Notes: generated by a model from the sequence alone, not told the origin. Positions 23,168-31,492 are shown, numbered from the stretch's first letter. The stretch: 34,283 bases of DNA from Nocardia carnea (GCF_029868855.1 NZ_JARWOV010000016.1:1-34283); one strand, 5' to 3'. Translations and numbers: made by a program.

Positions 23168-23519
23168 CACGGGCCAATTGTTTTCGTCGTCGTTCTGTCC
23201 ATCGTGCCCGATGCGGGATCGGTCCGGGCCGCACCGGTGATCCTCGGGGGCGGGAGCCGCCCGGATGTTCGGCGCGGCCGACGCGGCCATGCTCGTCCGA
23301 CGAAAAGAGCGCCTGTCTCGTAACCGCTATTCCAGAACTCGGTCGCTGGTGCCCGCCCGATAACTCGATCGGCACCGTCCGACCTGTACAGGGTGATTCC
23401 GTCGCCGTAGGATCGGTCCGTGATCACGTATGGAAAGGGCGGTTCTCGCCCCGGCCGATGAGCCGTCGGCAGGCTGGAGAGCCTGCAACGCAACCCTTTA
23501 CCGCTTCCGAGCCGCCGCG
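23168..23519. other. 352-base gap without a supported gene
   Basis: Open frames here on both strands are short, arginine-rich and lack ribosome sites. The minus-strand frame ending at 23164 (up to about 87 codons, with ITDRSYGDGITLYRSDGADRV near its start) has a mildly protein-like N-terminus but no recognised family. I see no tRNA, repeat or clear promoter. Confidence 0.4.
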
Positions 23520-24095
23520 ATGACTGTATTCTCGTGTGCCCGCTGTGGTTGCCGGCTCACCCCGAACCTTCGTCCGATAGCGCCCTGCCGTGCAACCGGT
23601 TTCACCGTGCATCATCGCGGAATTCTGCGCGTGCTGCCCGGTTGGTTCGCCGTCGACCCGGAACCTTTCGGGCCGTCGGATATCGGACCGGCAGCGACTC
23701 GCGGGACCATCCTCGTGCATTCGCGCGATCTGCGCGGTGTCGCGCCCCACCCGGACCCTCTCCGGCGGTCGGGCTGCTGCCGGCCGTCCGGAACGCAAGG
23801 ACCGAATCTGGTGTGCGCGGTCTGCGGTCTCGAGGTCGCGACAGAACAAGCCGATTGCTGGACTGTGCCTTCCGTGCACCTCGAGCCGGGAGCGGTTACG
23901 GTGCGTGGTGGTCGTGCGGTGCCTGTTCTGGTGAAGTCCGGCTATCCCGGTTTGCGGCAGGTCGGTTCACGTAAGAACCGTGGACGGGATACGGGGTCGC
24001 GGCGGGTGGCGGCAGTGGGTCGGCAGCGTTGGGTCGAGGATGCGGACGACGACTCGTTCAGCGCCGGTCGAAGAGGTGCAGACGGCCGACGATGA
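23520..24095 (+). CDS. Conserved actinobacterial zinc-ribbon-like protein
   Basis: 191 aa. The start MTVFSCARCGCRL and the later PNLVCAVCGLEVATEQADCW each carry a CxxC pair, so one zinc ribbon split by about 90 residues is likely. LPGWFAVDPEPFGP and RGTILVHSRDLRGVAPHPDPLRRSGCC lie between. I recall this as a conserved hypothetical family in Streptomyces and Nocardia with no assigned function. The last 60 residues are arginine-rich and less convincing, so the true end or a frameshift near 23950 should be considered. The ATG at 23520 is chosen from the family N-terminus; the ribosome site is weak. Confidence 0.6.
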   Translation: MTVFSCARCGCRLTPNLRPIAPCRATGFTVHHRGILRVLPGWFAVDPEPFGPSDIGPAATRGTILVHSRDLRGVAPHPDPLRRSGCCRPSGTQGPNLVCAVCGLEVATEQADCWTVPSVHLEPGAVTVRGGRAVPVLVKSGYPGLRQVGSRKNRGRDTGSRRVAAVGRQRWVEDADDDSFSAGRRGADGRR

Positions 24096-24246
24096 GGTGG
24101 TCGCGCGTGCAGGTCCGGGCAGGTTCGGCGGTTGCACGGGTTCGTGAGCGCCGGTAACGTCTGAGCGAACCGGCAGCAGGGGGCGGAGACGCCGGTCCTC
24201 CCCGAGGTCGGACCAGTGGTGGTATCGGCGGTGGAGGTCGTCATTG

Positions 24247-24798
24247 GTGATCGCGGGGAAGCGGCGGCTGGTGATTGCGCTGGTCGGCGGGGCGGCAATG
24301 GCCCTGACAGGGTGTGAATCGTCCACCGGGGGCTCTGCGGCTCCCGTGACTCCCAGTATGGCGCCGGATGTGCCGGTGGGCTTCGACCCGTGCACAGATG
24401 TCCCGCAGAGCGTATTGGACTCAGAGGGGCTCCGGAACAAGATCCCGGATGACACGGAATCCTCGAGCGGCGTTATGTGGCGTGGGTGTTTGTGGGGGCA
24501 ACCGGACGGATACTCAGCGAGTATCCAAACGACGAATCTCACGCTGGATATGGTACGGGATAAAAACTTCTCCGATGCTACGGAATTCACGGTAGGGCCC
24601 CGAAAAGCGATTTCCACTCGGCAGCTGGAAGAACATTCGGAAGAATCCTGCTTTGTGAATATAGAAATGAATGGCGGCAGCTTGGAGTTCGGTTTGACCA
24701 ATCCGTCATCGGGGGACAAGACCGGCCATCTTGATACGTGTGAACTTGCCAGGGGACTGGCCGAAAAGGTCGCGCCTTCGATACCAGCGGGTTCATGA
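24247..24798 (+). CDS. DUF3558 family lipoprotein
   Basis: 183 aa. The signal peptide ends in lipobox L20-T-G-C23, followed by a Ser/Pro linker and then the DUF3558-type core: FDPCTDVPQSVLDSEGL, RGCLWG, ESCFVNIEMNGGSLEFGL, DTCELARGLAEKV. Four cysteines in these contexts probably make two disulfides. Family function is unknown; members are common in actinobacterial envelopes, often several per genome. GTG 24247 lies 9 bases after GGAGG; TTG 24244 is also possible. It heads the ESX-type cluster and may share its transcript, 39 bases before the next gene. Confidence 0.85.
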   Translation: MIAGKRRLVIALVGGAAMALTGCESSTGGSAAPVTPSMAPDVPVGFDPCTDVPQSVLDSEGLRNKIPDDTESSSGVMWRGCLWGQPDGYSASIQTTNLTLDMVRDKNFSDATEFTVGPRKAISTRQLEEHSEESCFVNIEMNGGSLEFGLTNPSSGDKTGHLDTCELARGLAEKVAPSIPAGS

Positions 24799-24837
24799 CT
24801 TGTCATATCCACGTTCATGCATGGGGAGGAGATGCAG

Positions 24838-25311
24838 ATGAGTGATGAGCCGGCGCCTCGGCCGATGGCCAATATGCTGAATGCTGCGAACGGGGGCCAG
24901 ATCACGGTTCAGATGACTCCGGAGGAGTTCATCTATCTCGATCGCGACTGCGACCAGTTCAAGACCGTGATCGGTCAGATACAGCGCCTCGCAGATGAAA
25001 TCTCCAGAACTGACCATTGGGGTTTGGGGGAGGCGAATGACGAGCTGCACTCAGCGCGTGCGATGGTGGGGCGCTACAAGGTGAAGGCCAGGGGGGCGCC
25101 CGACGGTAATGGTGTCTACGAGATCATGGCGCAGCATATTCAGATCGTTGAGGATATTCAAAACGTCTACCGGATCATGCGTGATCAGATGATGCAGGCC
25201 GATAGCGAGTGGGCAGCCGCATATAATTCGTTGAGTGCGACTCTCCCCGAACGGCCGCCAGTCGGACCGACTCCGGGTCCGCATATTCTTCCCGACGGAT
25301 CTACCAGGTGA
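24838..25311 (+). CDS. PE-like helical protein of the ESX cluster
   Basis: 157 aa, not a named family to me. Residues about 25-130 are predicted long helices with a helix-turn-helix hairpin look (FKTVIGQIQRLADEISRTDHWG; HIQIVEDIQNVYRIMRDQMMQADSEWAAAYNSL), then a proline-rich tail. Its position just before a PPE-like gene and EspG is the position of PE proteins in mycobacterial operons, so a secreted partner or ESX accessory is inferred. ATG 24838 has GGGGAGGAG 7 bases upstream; earlier in-frame ATGs (24817, 24832) are less well placed. The stop overlaps the next start (GTGA). Confidence 0.65.
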   Translation: MSDEPAPRPMANMLNAANGGQITVQMTPEEFIYLDRDCDQFKTVIGQIQRLADEISRTDHWGLGEANDELHSARAMVGRYKVKARGAPDGNGVYEIMAQHIQIVEDIQNVYRIMRDQMMQADSEWAAAYNSLSATLPERPPVGPTPGPHILPDGSTR

Positions 25312-26456
25312 ACAACGTGCCCGACTATGAGAAACCGATCATTCCGAAAGGTGCGGAGGCTCCGGAAAGCTGGGATCACCCCAAGATCAGCAGGGCGTTC
25401 AGCCCGCTCGTCATCAAAGACGCGACCGATCAGGCCGACAAGTATTGGCAGATGCGGAATCTGTGGGAGCAGGGTGTCGAGACGTTTGTCCGGTCTGCCG
25501 AGGCTTCGCTTGCGGAGGCATGGTCCGGGCCGGCCGCCGAACAGGCCAAACAAGCTATCAAGGACTACATCGATAAGCATGCCCGTCCGGTAACCCCCGC
25601 GCTCGAAACGCTGTCGCAGGGGGTTCGCAGGGCGGCCACTTCCATCGAGAATACGAAAAAGGGCATCCCCGAACCGATGGATGCCGGGGATAGCTGGGTC
25701 AACAGGCAGTGGAACGGGTTCTGGCACGACGAAGAGATCGGCCGGCGTACCGATGAGGCGCGGGAGGCGATGAAGACCCAGTACGTCGAACCGTTCGGGG
25801 AACTCGATAACCAGATCCCGGTGATCCCGGTCCCGATCGGACCCACCTCGACGACCGATATCCCCGCACCTCCGCCCGGCGGCTACAACACCGACACGGG
25901 AAACCCTTCGACCACGACCTCGGGCAATCCCGACGGCACCACGCCGGGCGACACCCCCACCGGTGAAACCCCGGGAGCCACCGAGGAAGAACCGCAGAGC
26001 GAAACTCCCGGGGACAGCCCGACGACCCCATCGACCGCAACATCTCCCGGCGAAACCGAAACCACTACCACCCCGGCCGGGACCCAACCACCGACCACGC
26101 CCACGGTTCCAGCAGGCACCACGCCGGCCGGGGTCACCACCGGCCCCGGTTCGCCGGGTGGCGCACCACCTGGAACGGAGACACCGGGTCCCGGCCGGAC
26201 AGTCCCAGGTGCCCCGAACACCGCTCCGGGCGCTCCCGCCGGTGTCGCGTCCACTGCCGGGACTACGGCGGCCGGATCGCGCGGTATGGGCGGTATGCCC
26301 ATGGGTGCGGCGGGAGCCGGTCGTGGTGGCGGCCAGGACGACGAGTCGAACCGCTCGATACCCGACTACCTGATCAATCAGGAGAATACCGACGAACTCC
26401 TGGGTGATATTCCCCCGACCATCGAGGGCGGCGTGATCGGCTCCAACCCGGAGTAG
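25308..26456 (+). CDS. PPE/WXG100-like ESX substrate with Pro-Thr-Gly-rich tail
   Basis: 382 aa. Residues about 35-160 are a helical bundle with a WXG-type turn (EAWSGPAAEQAKQAIKDY). Residues about 185-320 are a disordered Pro/Thr/Gly/Ser tract. The last 60 residues (MGGMPMGAAGAG, then SIPDYLINQENTDELLGDIPPTIEGGVIG) match a conserved C-terminal signature I know from nocardial and pseudonocardial PPE-like proteins. It should be exported by a type VII (ESX) system with the help of the EspG encoded next. GTG 25308 overlaps the previous stop; GTG 25317, with AGGTGA 5 bases upstream, is an alternative. Confidence 0.8.
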   Translation: MNNVPDYEKPIIPKGAEAPESWDHPKISRAFSPLVIKDATDQADKYWQMRNLWEQGVETFVRSAEASLAEAWSGPAAEQAKQAIKDYIDKHARPVTPALETLSQGVRRAATSIENTKKGIPEPMDAGDSWVNRQWNGFWHDEEIGRRTDEAREAMKTQYVEPFGELDNQIPVIPVPIGPTSTTDIPAPPPGGYNTDTGNPSTTTSGNPDGTTPGDTPTGETPGATEEEPQSETPGDSPTTPSTATSPGETETTTTPAGTQPPTTPTVPAGTTPAGVTTGPGSPGGAPPGTETPGPGRTVPGAPNTAPGAPAGVASTAGTTAAGSRGMGGMPMGAAGAGRGGGQDDESNRSIPDYLINQENTDELLGDIPPTIEGGVIGSNPE

Positions 26457-26582
26457 TCTCAGTAGTTTTCGATGAGGCCGCGGACCGAGCGGCCACCGGG
26501 GGCGCGCTCTCCGGCGCGGGTACACCCGGCCATCGCCGGCTTGCCGTAAATGCTGTTTCGGATCTGGAAAAGGGAACGACGA

Positions 26583-27356
26583 ATGTCCGAGTGGACTTGG
26601 GAGCAAGACGATTTCGCGGCGCTGTGGTTCAGCGACGCCTACGACCGGTTTCCCAGCCCGCTGCGCTACACCAGTCGTTTCACGTTCAACGACGAACTCC
26701 GTGCGCATCGACTCGCGGTGCGGGAACGGTATTCGCGAGAAGAACGTGCTGCGATCCAGGTGGCGCTGGACACGCTGGGTACATCGGGAATGCGTATCGC
26801 AATATTCGGGGGCACCGTAGCGCACCGACGCAGTACCGGGCGCAATGATATGCGCGATTACCGAATCATCGGCGCCCGCACGGATGCCCATGCCGTGACC
26901 CTGAGCCAGGCGGGAAACGCCGGCGATTTCGGTTCCATCCAGGTGCGTTTGTTCCGTCCGGAGAATTTGGCGGCGCGCTTGGTCTCCGCATTGCCCGGTT
27001 GTGCACCGGGTTCCGCTCAACCGGCGACCTTTCATCCCGACGATATCGAACGGCGCACAGAACAGTTCGAAGATCCGCGGCGTACCCGTGCGCGCGACGC
27101 GTACCGGCGACTGCTGGGCCGGGAAGCCGACGGTGGAGGGTGCGCGGTCCTGCGCATAGGACGGTACGACGCCGCTACGGACCCGCTTCGAACCCTGGAG
27201 TGGTACGACATCACCGGCGACGGTCGATATATCGAACATCGCGGCACCCACGTGACGGTGCGCCCGGCTACACCCGCCGAGTTCACTCGGCATTTCGGCA
27301 GCTGGCTGGATTTCGCCTGGAACCGGCTGGAGGAGGAACGCGCCGAGGCCTGGTGA
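26583..27356 (+). CDS. ESX secretion-associated chaperone, EspG family
   Basis: 257 aa, EspG-like. The N-terminus WTWEQDDFAALWFSDAYDRFPSPLRYTSRF is the characteristic family block, followed by alternating strands and helices (VRLFRPENLAARLVSALP) and a late ITGDGRYIEHRGTHVTVRPAT segment. EspG proteins bind the tip of cognate PE-PPE pairs in the cytosol and deliver them to the ESX membrane complex. Its cargo is presumably the products of 24838 and 25308. No EccB, EccC, EccD or MycP gene is in the window, so the secretion machine must be elsewhere. ATG 26583 has AGGGA upstream. The 126 bases before it show no terminator. Confidence 0.87.
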   Translation: MSEWTWEQDDFAALWFSDAYDRFPSPLRYTSRFTFNDELRAHRLAVRERYSREERAAIQVALDTLGTSGMRIAIFGGTVAHRRSTGRNDMRDYRIIGARTDAHAVTLSQAGNAGDFGSIQVRLFRPENLAARLVSALPGCAPGSAQPATFHPDDIERRTEQFEDPRRTRARDAYRRLLGREADGGGCAVLRIGRYDAATDPLRTLEWYDITGDGRYIEHRGTHVTVRPATPAEFTRHFGSWLDFAWNRLEEERAEAW

Positions 27357-27433
27357 GCTGTCCGGCAGCGCTGGTCCCGCGGCACGGAATCGGCCCCGGC
27401 ACGCGAGCGGCGGCCGTTGCCGCGTCACTGCGC

Positions 27434-28021
27434 TCATCGGGCCGAGTTCGAATCCGGGCGCATGGTACACAGGCGGAGCAGTGCGGCATGGTTGTTCTCG
27501 TCGAGGGCGAGCGCGGCGGTCCACAGGGAAGCATCCAGGCTTTCGGGAATCCGCCAGTTCTCCGGTGGGGTCGCGGGCAGGTGCAGCAGGACCGGGTCCA
27601 GGCCGGGGACGTGCCGGGGGACCACTGCCCACCACTGCCTTCCGGTCGCGTCGATGGTGGCGGCCGCGATGAGGTCCTCGGCTGCGGGTAACCGTTCGGC
27701 CGCGGTACGGACCGGCTCGGGAATATGGTGATTGCCCGCACCGGAGTCCAGTTGATCGGCGAACACCGGGAAGACGAATCCGAACCCGAACATGTCGGTA
27801 CCGAGAATCGCTCGAAGTTGGGCAGCTTTCACGTGGAGCGGGTTCGGCTCGTGCGGTGTGCGGTCGTGGTTCAATTCGACTCGTACACAATCGGTGTCGA
27901 TCGAACTGCCGTCGAACCGGAACCCGTACAGCATGGGCAACAGCCCGGCTGGCATGGCTAGCAGATAGTGGGCGGTGATCTCCGCGATGGATTCCTCGTC
28001 CGGATACTGGATCGTGCTCAT
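27434..28021 (-). CDS. Hypothetical protein, second gene of a two-gene operon
   Basis: 195 aa, not recognised. It is mixed alpha/beta, without signal peptide or membrane helix. Notable stretches are YLLAMPAGLLPMLYGFRFDGSSIDTDCVRVELNHDR and GRQWWAVVPRHVPGLDPVLLHLPATPPENW. The ATG overlaps the upstream gene's stop by 4 bases (ATGA), so the two products are probably made together. It converges on EspG with only 77 bases between, which gives no functional clue. An immunity or accessory role is possible but not shown. Confidence 0.65.
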   Translation of the reverse strand: MSTIQYPDEESIAEITAHYLLAMPAGLLPMLYGFRFDGSSIDTDCVRVELNHDRTPHEPNPLHVKAAQLRAILGTDMFGFGFVFPVFADQLDSGAGNHHIPEPVRTAAERLPAAEDLIAAATIDATGRQWWAVVPRHVPGLDPVLLHLPATPPENWRIPESLDASLWTAALALDENNHAALLRLCTMRPDSNSAR

Positions 28022-28404
28022 CCGGTGTGGCCTTCGGGTACGGCATTCGCCCAGAACTCGTGGCGGATCGCATCCCACAAGCGGGTGTGCTCGGGGAATC
28101 GTTCACGCATTTCGGCCAGGTCCGGGATGTACGCACCGGCCGTCGACAGCTCCGCCGGAGCGCCGGAGGACAAACGCACCCGGAGGATTCGGATCCTCTC
28201 GCGCTCGCAGCGCCATGCGGCCGACCATCCGTCGACCTCGGTGTATCGGGTGGCCTGATCCGGCGGCCACGATGCACTCGGGAGTTTCGCGATCGGATGG
28301 TCGGTGAGTACTTCACTGTGCAGAGCATCAGCGGGCGCGGAGTCGGCGAACCTTCTCGAAATGTTGCCGATCCGAGCCTGATTAGCTCGGCCGGTACTGC
28401 GCAT
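28018..28404 (-). CDS. Hypothetical protein, first gene of a two-gene operon
   Basis: 128 aa, not recognised. The basic N-terminus (MRSTGRANQARIGNISRRFAD) is followed by a small alpha/beta domain with SASWPPDQATRYTEVDGWSAAW and a helical end (IPDLAEMRERFPEHTRLWDAIRHEFW). ATG 28404 is preferred, with AGGAG about 11 bases upstream; a longer frame to 28656 adds a non-homologous basic stretch and would cross the promoter region of the XRE gene. Divergent from the XRE regulator, with 204 bases between them. Confidence 0.55.
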   Translation of the reverse strand: MRSTGRANQARIGNISRRFADSAPADALHSEVLTDHPIAKLPSASWPPDQATRYTEVDGWSAAWRCERERIRILRVRLSSGAPAELSTAGAYIPDLAEMRERFPEHTRLWDAIRHEFWANAVPEGHTG

Positions 28405-28548
28405 CCGCTGTAATACTCCTTTGCGCCAACGGCTTCCGTGTCTCTCGGGCATGTGGTTATGTTGCTGCACGTCAGAGGCTTGGATTATCTCGCCGCGGGG
28501 CCTTCGCAGGTTTGGTGTATCTGCCCAGCACGACTCCCAGGGCACGCC

Positions 28549-28571
28549 TACGATGATTCTCGACCTGAGAA
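28549..28571 (+). promoter_or_regulatory. Possible promoter/operator of the XRE regulator
   Basis: TACGAT (28549-28554) could be a -10 box. A short inverted repeat TTCTC-gacct-GAGAA (28557-28571) follows at once, where a bound regulator would block transcription. No clear -35 is seen. The rest of the 204-base divergent gap holds nothing I can name. Confidence 0.3.
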
Positions 28572-28608
28572 ACGCCGAGCGATTCCATTGAGAAACAGGG
28601 GAGGCGCT

Positions 28609-29484
28609 ATGCCGAGTAAGGCGGATCTCAGCGGTACGACATTGCCGCGGCGGCAACTCGGGCGGGCGTTACGCGATGCCCGCCACGCGCTCGGGTCCAC
28701 GCTGGATCAGGTGGCGCGGGACACCGAGTTCAGCCGGGCAACGCTCAGCCGGATCGAGTTGGGGCAGTACGAGAAAATCAAGGTCAGGGAGGTCGAATAC
28801 CTCTGCCGCTACTACTGCTTGCCGCAGCAGCGGACCGCATATCTCATGGCGGTGGCGGCCGAATCGAATACCAAGGTTTGGTGGCAGAATTACCGGCACT
28901 TCGTTCATGAAGGGTTCAGCTCATACCTCGAGCTGGAGTCGTATGCTACGGAACTCCGCTTCTTTCAATCGCTCGTCGTACCAGGACTGCTGCAGACAGC
29001 GGACTATGCCCGGGCTGTGTACCGTGCCTACGCTCCGGATGATCCCGACTCGGCGATAGATATGCGCGTGGATATGCGCACTCAGCGGCGTATGCGACTG
29101 ATGCAGCGGCGGTGGAAGGCGAAGCTCGAGTTCTTGTTGCATGAGAACGTTCTGCATACGGTGGTCGGTTCGCCGCGGATCATGGCCGTGCAATGTCGGC
29201 AGATCGCTGACATGAGCACTCAGGAGAATCTGGACGTACGGATTGTTCCCTTCACTGCCGGACTTCCAACCGGGGATGTAGTTCCACCCTTCATCGTTCT
29301 CGATTTTCCGGACAGTGAGCCGTCCGTTGTGCATTCCGAAGGCGCAATCGGGTCGATGACCTTCGAAGATGCCGCTGATGTGGAGCGATTCCGGTCGCTC
29401 TACGCGACGCTTCGGACCGCAACCCTCGACGAGGTGTGTTCGCGTGACCGAATCAGGAAGATAGCAAGGAGATATGAGCAGTGA
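28609..29484 (+). CDS. XRE family regulator with DUF5753
   Basis: 291 aa. Residues about 13-70 are the XRE/Cro helix-turn-helix (LGRALRDARHALGSTLDQVARDTEFSRATLSRIELGQ). Residues about 95-285 are the DUF5753 domain typical of actinobacteria (FFQSLVVPGLLQTADYARAVYRAY, then RRMRLMQRRWKAKLEFLLHENVL, then NLDVRIVPFTAGLPTG and VLDFPD). Proteins of this class are found next to DUF397 proteins and resemble the development and antibiotic regulators of Streptomyces. ATG 28609 has AGGGGAGG directly upstream. The stop overlaps the DUF397 start. Confidence 0.92.
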   Translation: MPSKADLSGTTLPRRQLGRALRDARHALGSTLDQVARDTEFSRATLSRIELGQYEKIKVREVEYLCRYYCLPQQRTAYLMAVAAESNTKVWWQNYRHFVHEGFSSYLELESYATELRFFQSLVVPGLLQTADYARAVYRAYAPDDPDSAIDMRVDMRTQRRMRLMQRRWKAKLEFLLHENVLHTVVGSPRIMAVQCRQIADMSTQENLDVRIVPFTAGLPTGDVVPPFIVLDFPDSEPSVVHSEGAIGSMTFEDAADVERFRSLYATLRTATLDEVCSRDRIRKIARRYEQ

Positions 29485-29702
29485 CCGTGAGTCTATCTGG
29501 CGCCCAATGGTTCAAGTCGTCTTACAGTGGGGGAGGGGGAGATTGTGTCGAGGTTGCTTGGCTGGAGCAGGGCTACGTCGGCGTCCGTGACTCCAAGGGT
29601 CCCAGCGGTTCCGCACTGATCTTCGACCCGGGGGAATGGTCGGCCTTCACCACTGGTTTGCGAACGGGAGGATTCGGTGTTTCCGGAATCGAGACGCTGT
29701 AG
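29481..29702 (+). CDS. DUF397 protein
   Basis: 73 aa, textbook DUF397: WFKSSYSGGGGDCVEVAW, then VGVRDSKGPSGSALIFDPGEWSAFTTGLR. Usually encoded with an XRE-DUF5753 regulator, and in some studied pairs it behaves as its antagonist or partner. GTG 29481 overlaps the regulator's stop (GTGA), so production is coupled. Confidence 0.93.
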   Translation: MTVSLSGAQWFKSSYSGGGGDCVEVAWLEQGYVGVRDSKGPSGSALIFDPGEWSAFTTGLRTGGFGVSGIETL

Positions 29703-30106
29703 CTTTCCTGGTCTCGATCTTCGAAATATTGCCTGGCCGCAGCGCTACCGTTGTCTCGTAAGCGCGGCGGACGCCCGGAACCGGACTGAGCTCGGTGCCG
29801 CCGACAACTGAAGTATCTTGCGATCCACCCCGACACCGCGGCTCGGGCTGTCCGTGCTGGACTTCGGTGGGCTCGGTCGCCGGGTGGCCGTGTTGGGCCG
29901 GGTTCTGTCGGTCACGCTGTTATTCGCCGGCACCCGTCCAGTGGCCGCCACGCCCGATGATGCGTGGGTGTCCAACTCGCAAGAAATCGGTGAGTGAGGG
30001 GCGTAGGTCCGCCCGAGGGGTGACATGCCTGATCGTGCGGCATCCGCTGGCCTGCGTCACGCCGGTGGGCATGCCGGTTCGCGCCCAGGGAACTAGGCTG
30101 CTCCAG
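29703..30106. other. 404-base gap with one weak small ORF
   Basis: Between the DUF397 gene and the DUF6882 gene I see only a 47-codon ORF (29854-29997) listed separately, a TATCTT hexamer (29814-29819) that could be its -10 box, and the -10-like TAGGCT (30094-30099) of the next gene. Longer open frames on both strands are Arg/Ser-rich and lack family resemblance. Confidence 0.4.
29854..29997 (+). CDS. Possible small secreted peptide
   Basis: 47 codons from GTG 29854. The N-terminus has the layout of a Sec signal peptide: positively charged GRR, hydrophobic VAVLGRVLSVTLLFAG, then a possible cleavage site PVAAT-PDD, leaving about 15 mature residues. Third codon positions are GC-rich, as in real genes here. 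There is no ribosome site and the start is uncertain (TTG 29818 is also in frame). No family known. Confidence 0.25.
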   Translation: MLDFGGLGRRVAVLGRVLSVTLLFAGTRPVAATPDDAWVSNSQEIGE

Positions 30107-30832
30107 GTGCGCCCTACGCCTGCCTTCATGGACCTGCTGGACGACGCCGCTTTTCTCTCCCTCGAACACCAGTTGCATCTGGCCGACGTGCTGGGCGAGC
30201 ATTCGTGGCAGGTGAACCTGCAAACCAGGTCCTTCACGTTCGACACCGAGCACGGCAGCGTCGAATGCACCGACTTCCATTTTCTCGGGACCGCGGCCCC
30301 CGGCCCGGGGTCGTGGCTGTGGTCGTGGGCGAATCGGTCCGGGTTCCCGGAATCGGTGGCCACGCTCGCGGCATCGGTACGTGAGTTCGGGATCGAGCAC
30401 GGGATAGGCGAACTATCCGCCCCGGAGCTGCCGTTCGCGAGCCTTCCCTTCGACGAGCCGGAGCCGTATCAGGTCGCGGCTGTGCAGACCGAAGCGGCCA
30501 AGGCCGTCACCGGCCACTGGACCGGCTATCAGGGCCCGGCCGGTGACGACGGGACCCGTGCGGCTTTTCTCGTGGAGCATCCCGATTTCCGGCTCCCGCC
30601 CGCCGAGGGTCCGCGGATCATGCGGACGCTGAGCGAGGGGCTGTCCGGGTTGGCACTGCACAATCATCGCCGGGCGCTGAACAGCTATTTGTCTCTACGC
30701 GGCCTGAACCCGGCCTTCGCGCCGGACGAAAGCCGGCTCGTGGTCGATTCGCCGGTCCTTTCCGGCACGATCGGATTCGACGAGCAGGGACGCGCGGCGT
30801 CCATCGAAATGACGGTGCCGGGGGCTCGATAG
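30107..30832 (+). CDS. DUF6882-like protein
   Basis: 241 aa, without signal peptide or membrane helix. FLSLEHQLHLADVLGEHSWQVNL, then FHFLGTAAPGPGSWLWSWANRSGFPESV and FGIEHGIGELSAPELPF resemble the family I recall as DUF6882, function unknown. GTG 30107 is chosen because the homologous region starts there and a -10-like TAGGCT (30094-30099) ends 7 bases earlier, giving a leaderless mRNA; ATG 30071 would add 12 residues. It ends 12 bases before the converging TetR gene. Confidence 0.68.
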   Translation: MRPTPAFMDLLDDAAFLSLEHQLHLADVLGEHSWQVNLQTRSFTFDTEHGSVECTDFHFLGTAAPGPGSWLWSWANRSGFPESVATLAASVREFGIEHGIGELSAPELPFASLPFDEPEPYQVAAVQTEAAKAVTGHWTGYQGPAGDDGTRAAFLVEHPDFRLPPAEGPRIMRTLSEGLSGLALHNHRRALNSYLSLRGLNPAFAPDESRLVVDSPVLSGTIGFDEQGRAASIEMTVPGAR

Positions 30833-30844
30833 CGGCCGCGGCTT

Positions 30845-31453
30845 TCATGCTCTGCCGGGAGTAGCAGGTTCTCGCGGAGACGGGCCGGTCGCTTCCCAGG
30901 CTGCTTCGACCATCCGGAATATCTCGTCCACCGCGGCGTCCGGATCGGTGGCCTCCCGAGCGAGGGAGAAGGCGTCGATCACGAACCGTGCGATCGTCCG
31001 GGCCGCCGTCGGAGTCCGGGCCAGGCCGGGATCGGCCGCGATGGCCGTGGCCAGCGACTCCGCATGGCGTAGCCGCATCGACTCCTCGTACTTTCGCAGG
31101 GCCGGCGAGTCGTCGATCATGCACCAGATCGGGGCGGAGCCGTCGGCCGTGCAATGTCGCACCAGGGCATGGATTTCGGTGCGTAGCGCCGGGATGAGCG
31201 GTTCGCCGGGGGCGCGGCCGGTGACTGCCTGGGTGAGGCGATGCTCGAAGTCGCGGTCCTGCTCGAAGACCAGTGCTTCTTTCGAGGCGAAATGGGAGAA
31301 GAGCGTGGTGACGGCGACGTCGGCCTCGGCGGCTATGTCACGGATGCCCACCGCGTCGTACCCGCGTTCCAGGAAGAGCCGCAGGGCGGTATCGGCGATC
31401 TTCTGGCGGGTCGCGGCCTTCTTGCGGGCGCGGCGTCCGGACAGCTCGGTCAT
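30845..31453 (-). CDS. TetR family transcriptional repressor
   Basis: 202 aa. Residues about 10-60 are the TetR DNA-binding domain (TRQKIADTALRLFLERGYDAVGIRDIAAEADVAVTTLFSHFASKEALV). The remainder is an all-helical ligand-binding domain of unknown specificity. It is divergent from the quinone oxidoreductase-type gene, with a 19-bp palindrome in the 70-base gap. The classic arrangement implies that it represses that gene, and perhaps itself, until a quinone, aldehyde or other electrophile binds; the ligand is inferred only from the neighbour. Confidence 0.92.
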   Translation of the reverse strand: MTELSGRRARKKAATRQKIADTALRLFLERGYDAVGIRDIAAEADVAVTTLFSHFASKEALVFEQDRDFEHRLTQAVTGRAPGEPLIPALRTEIHALVRHCTADGSAPIWCMIDDSPALRKYEESMRLRHAESLATAIAADPGLARTPTAARTIARFVIDAFSLAREATDPDAAVDEIFRMVEAAWEATGPSPREPATPGRA

Positions 31454-31492
31454 TCCTTGACACTATCAAGACCAAAAGTGCAACCGTTTCAA

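Noticed and set aside
23164..23493. Minus-strand ORF downstream of the second APH gene
   Set aside because: No ribosome site, no family resemblance and an arginine/proline-rich end; kept only as a note in the gap entry.
25890..26270. Repetitive DNA in the PPE-like gene, possible repeat array
   Set aside because: It is a codon-level Pro/Thr/Gly tract without a fixed repeat unit or spacers, so not a CRISPR or satellite.
27440..27458. GAGTTCGAATCCGGGC, resembling a tRNA T-loop
   Set aside because: The flanking bases do not form a T-stem or acceptor stem, and the stretch is inside the minus-strand coding region ending at 27434.
25185..28328. A 1047-codon minus-strand open frame
   Set aside because: It is antisense to the PPE-like and EspG genes, is Arg/Gly/Pro-rich and arises from GC-rich codon bias.
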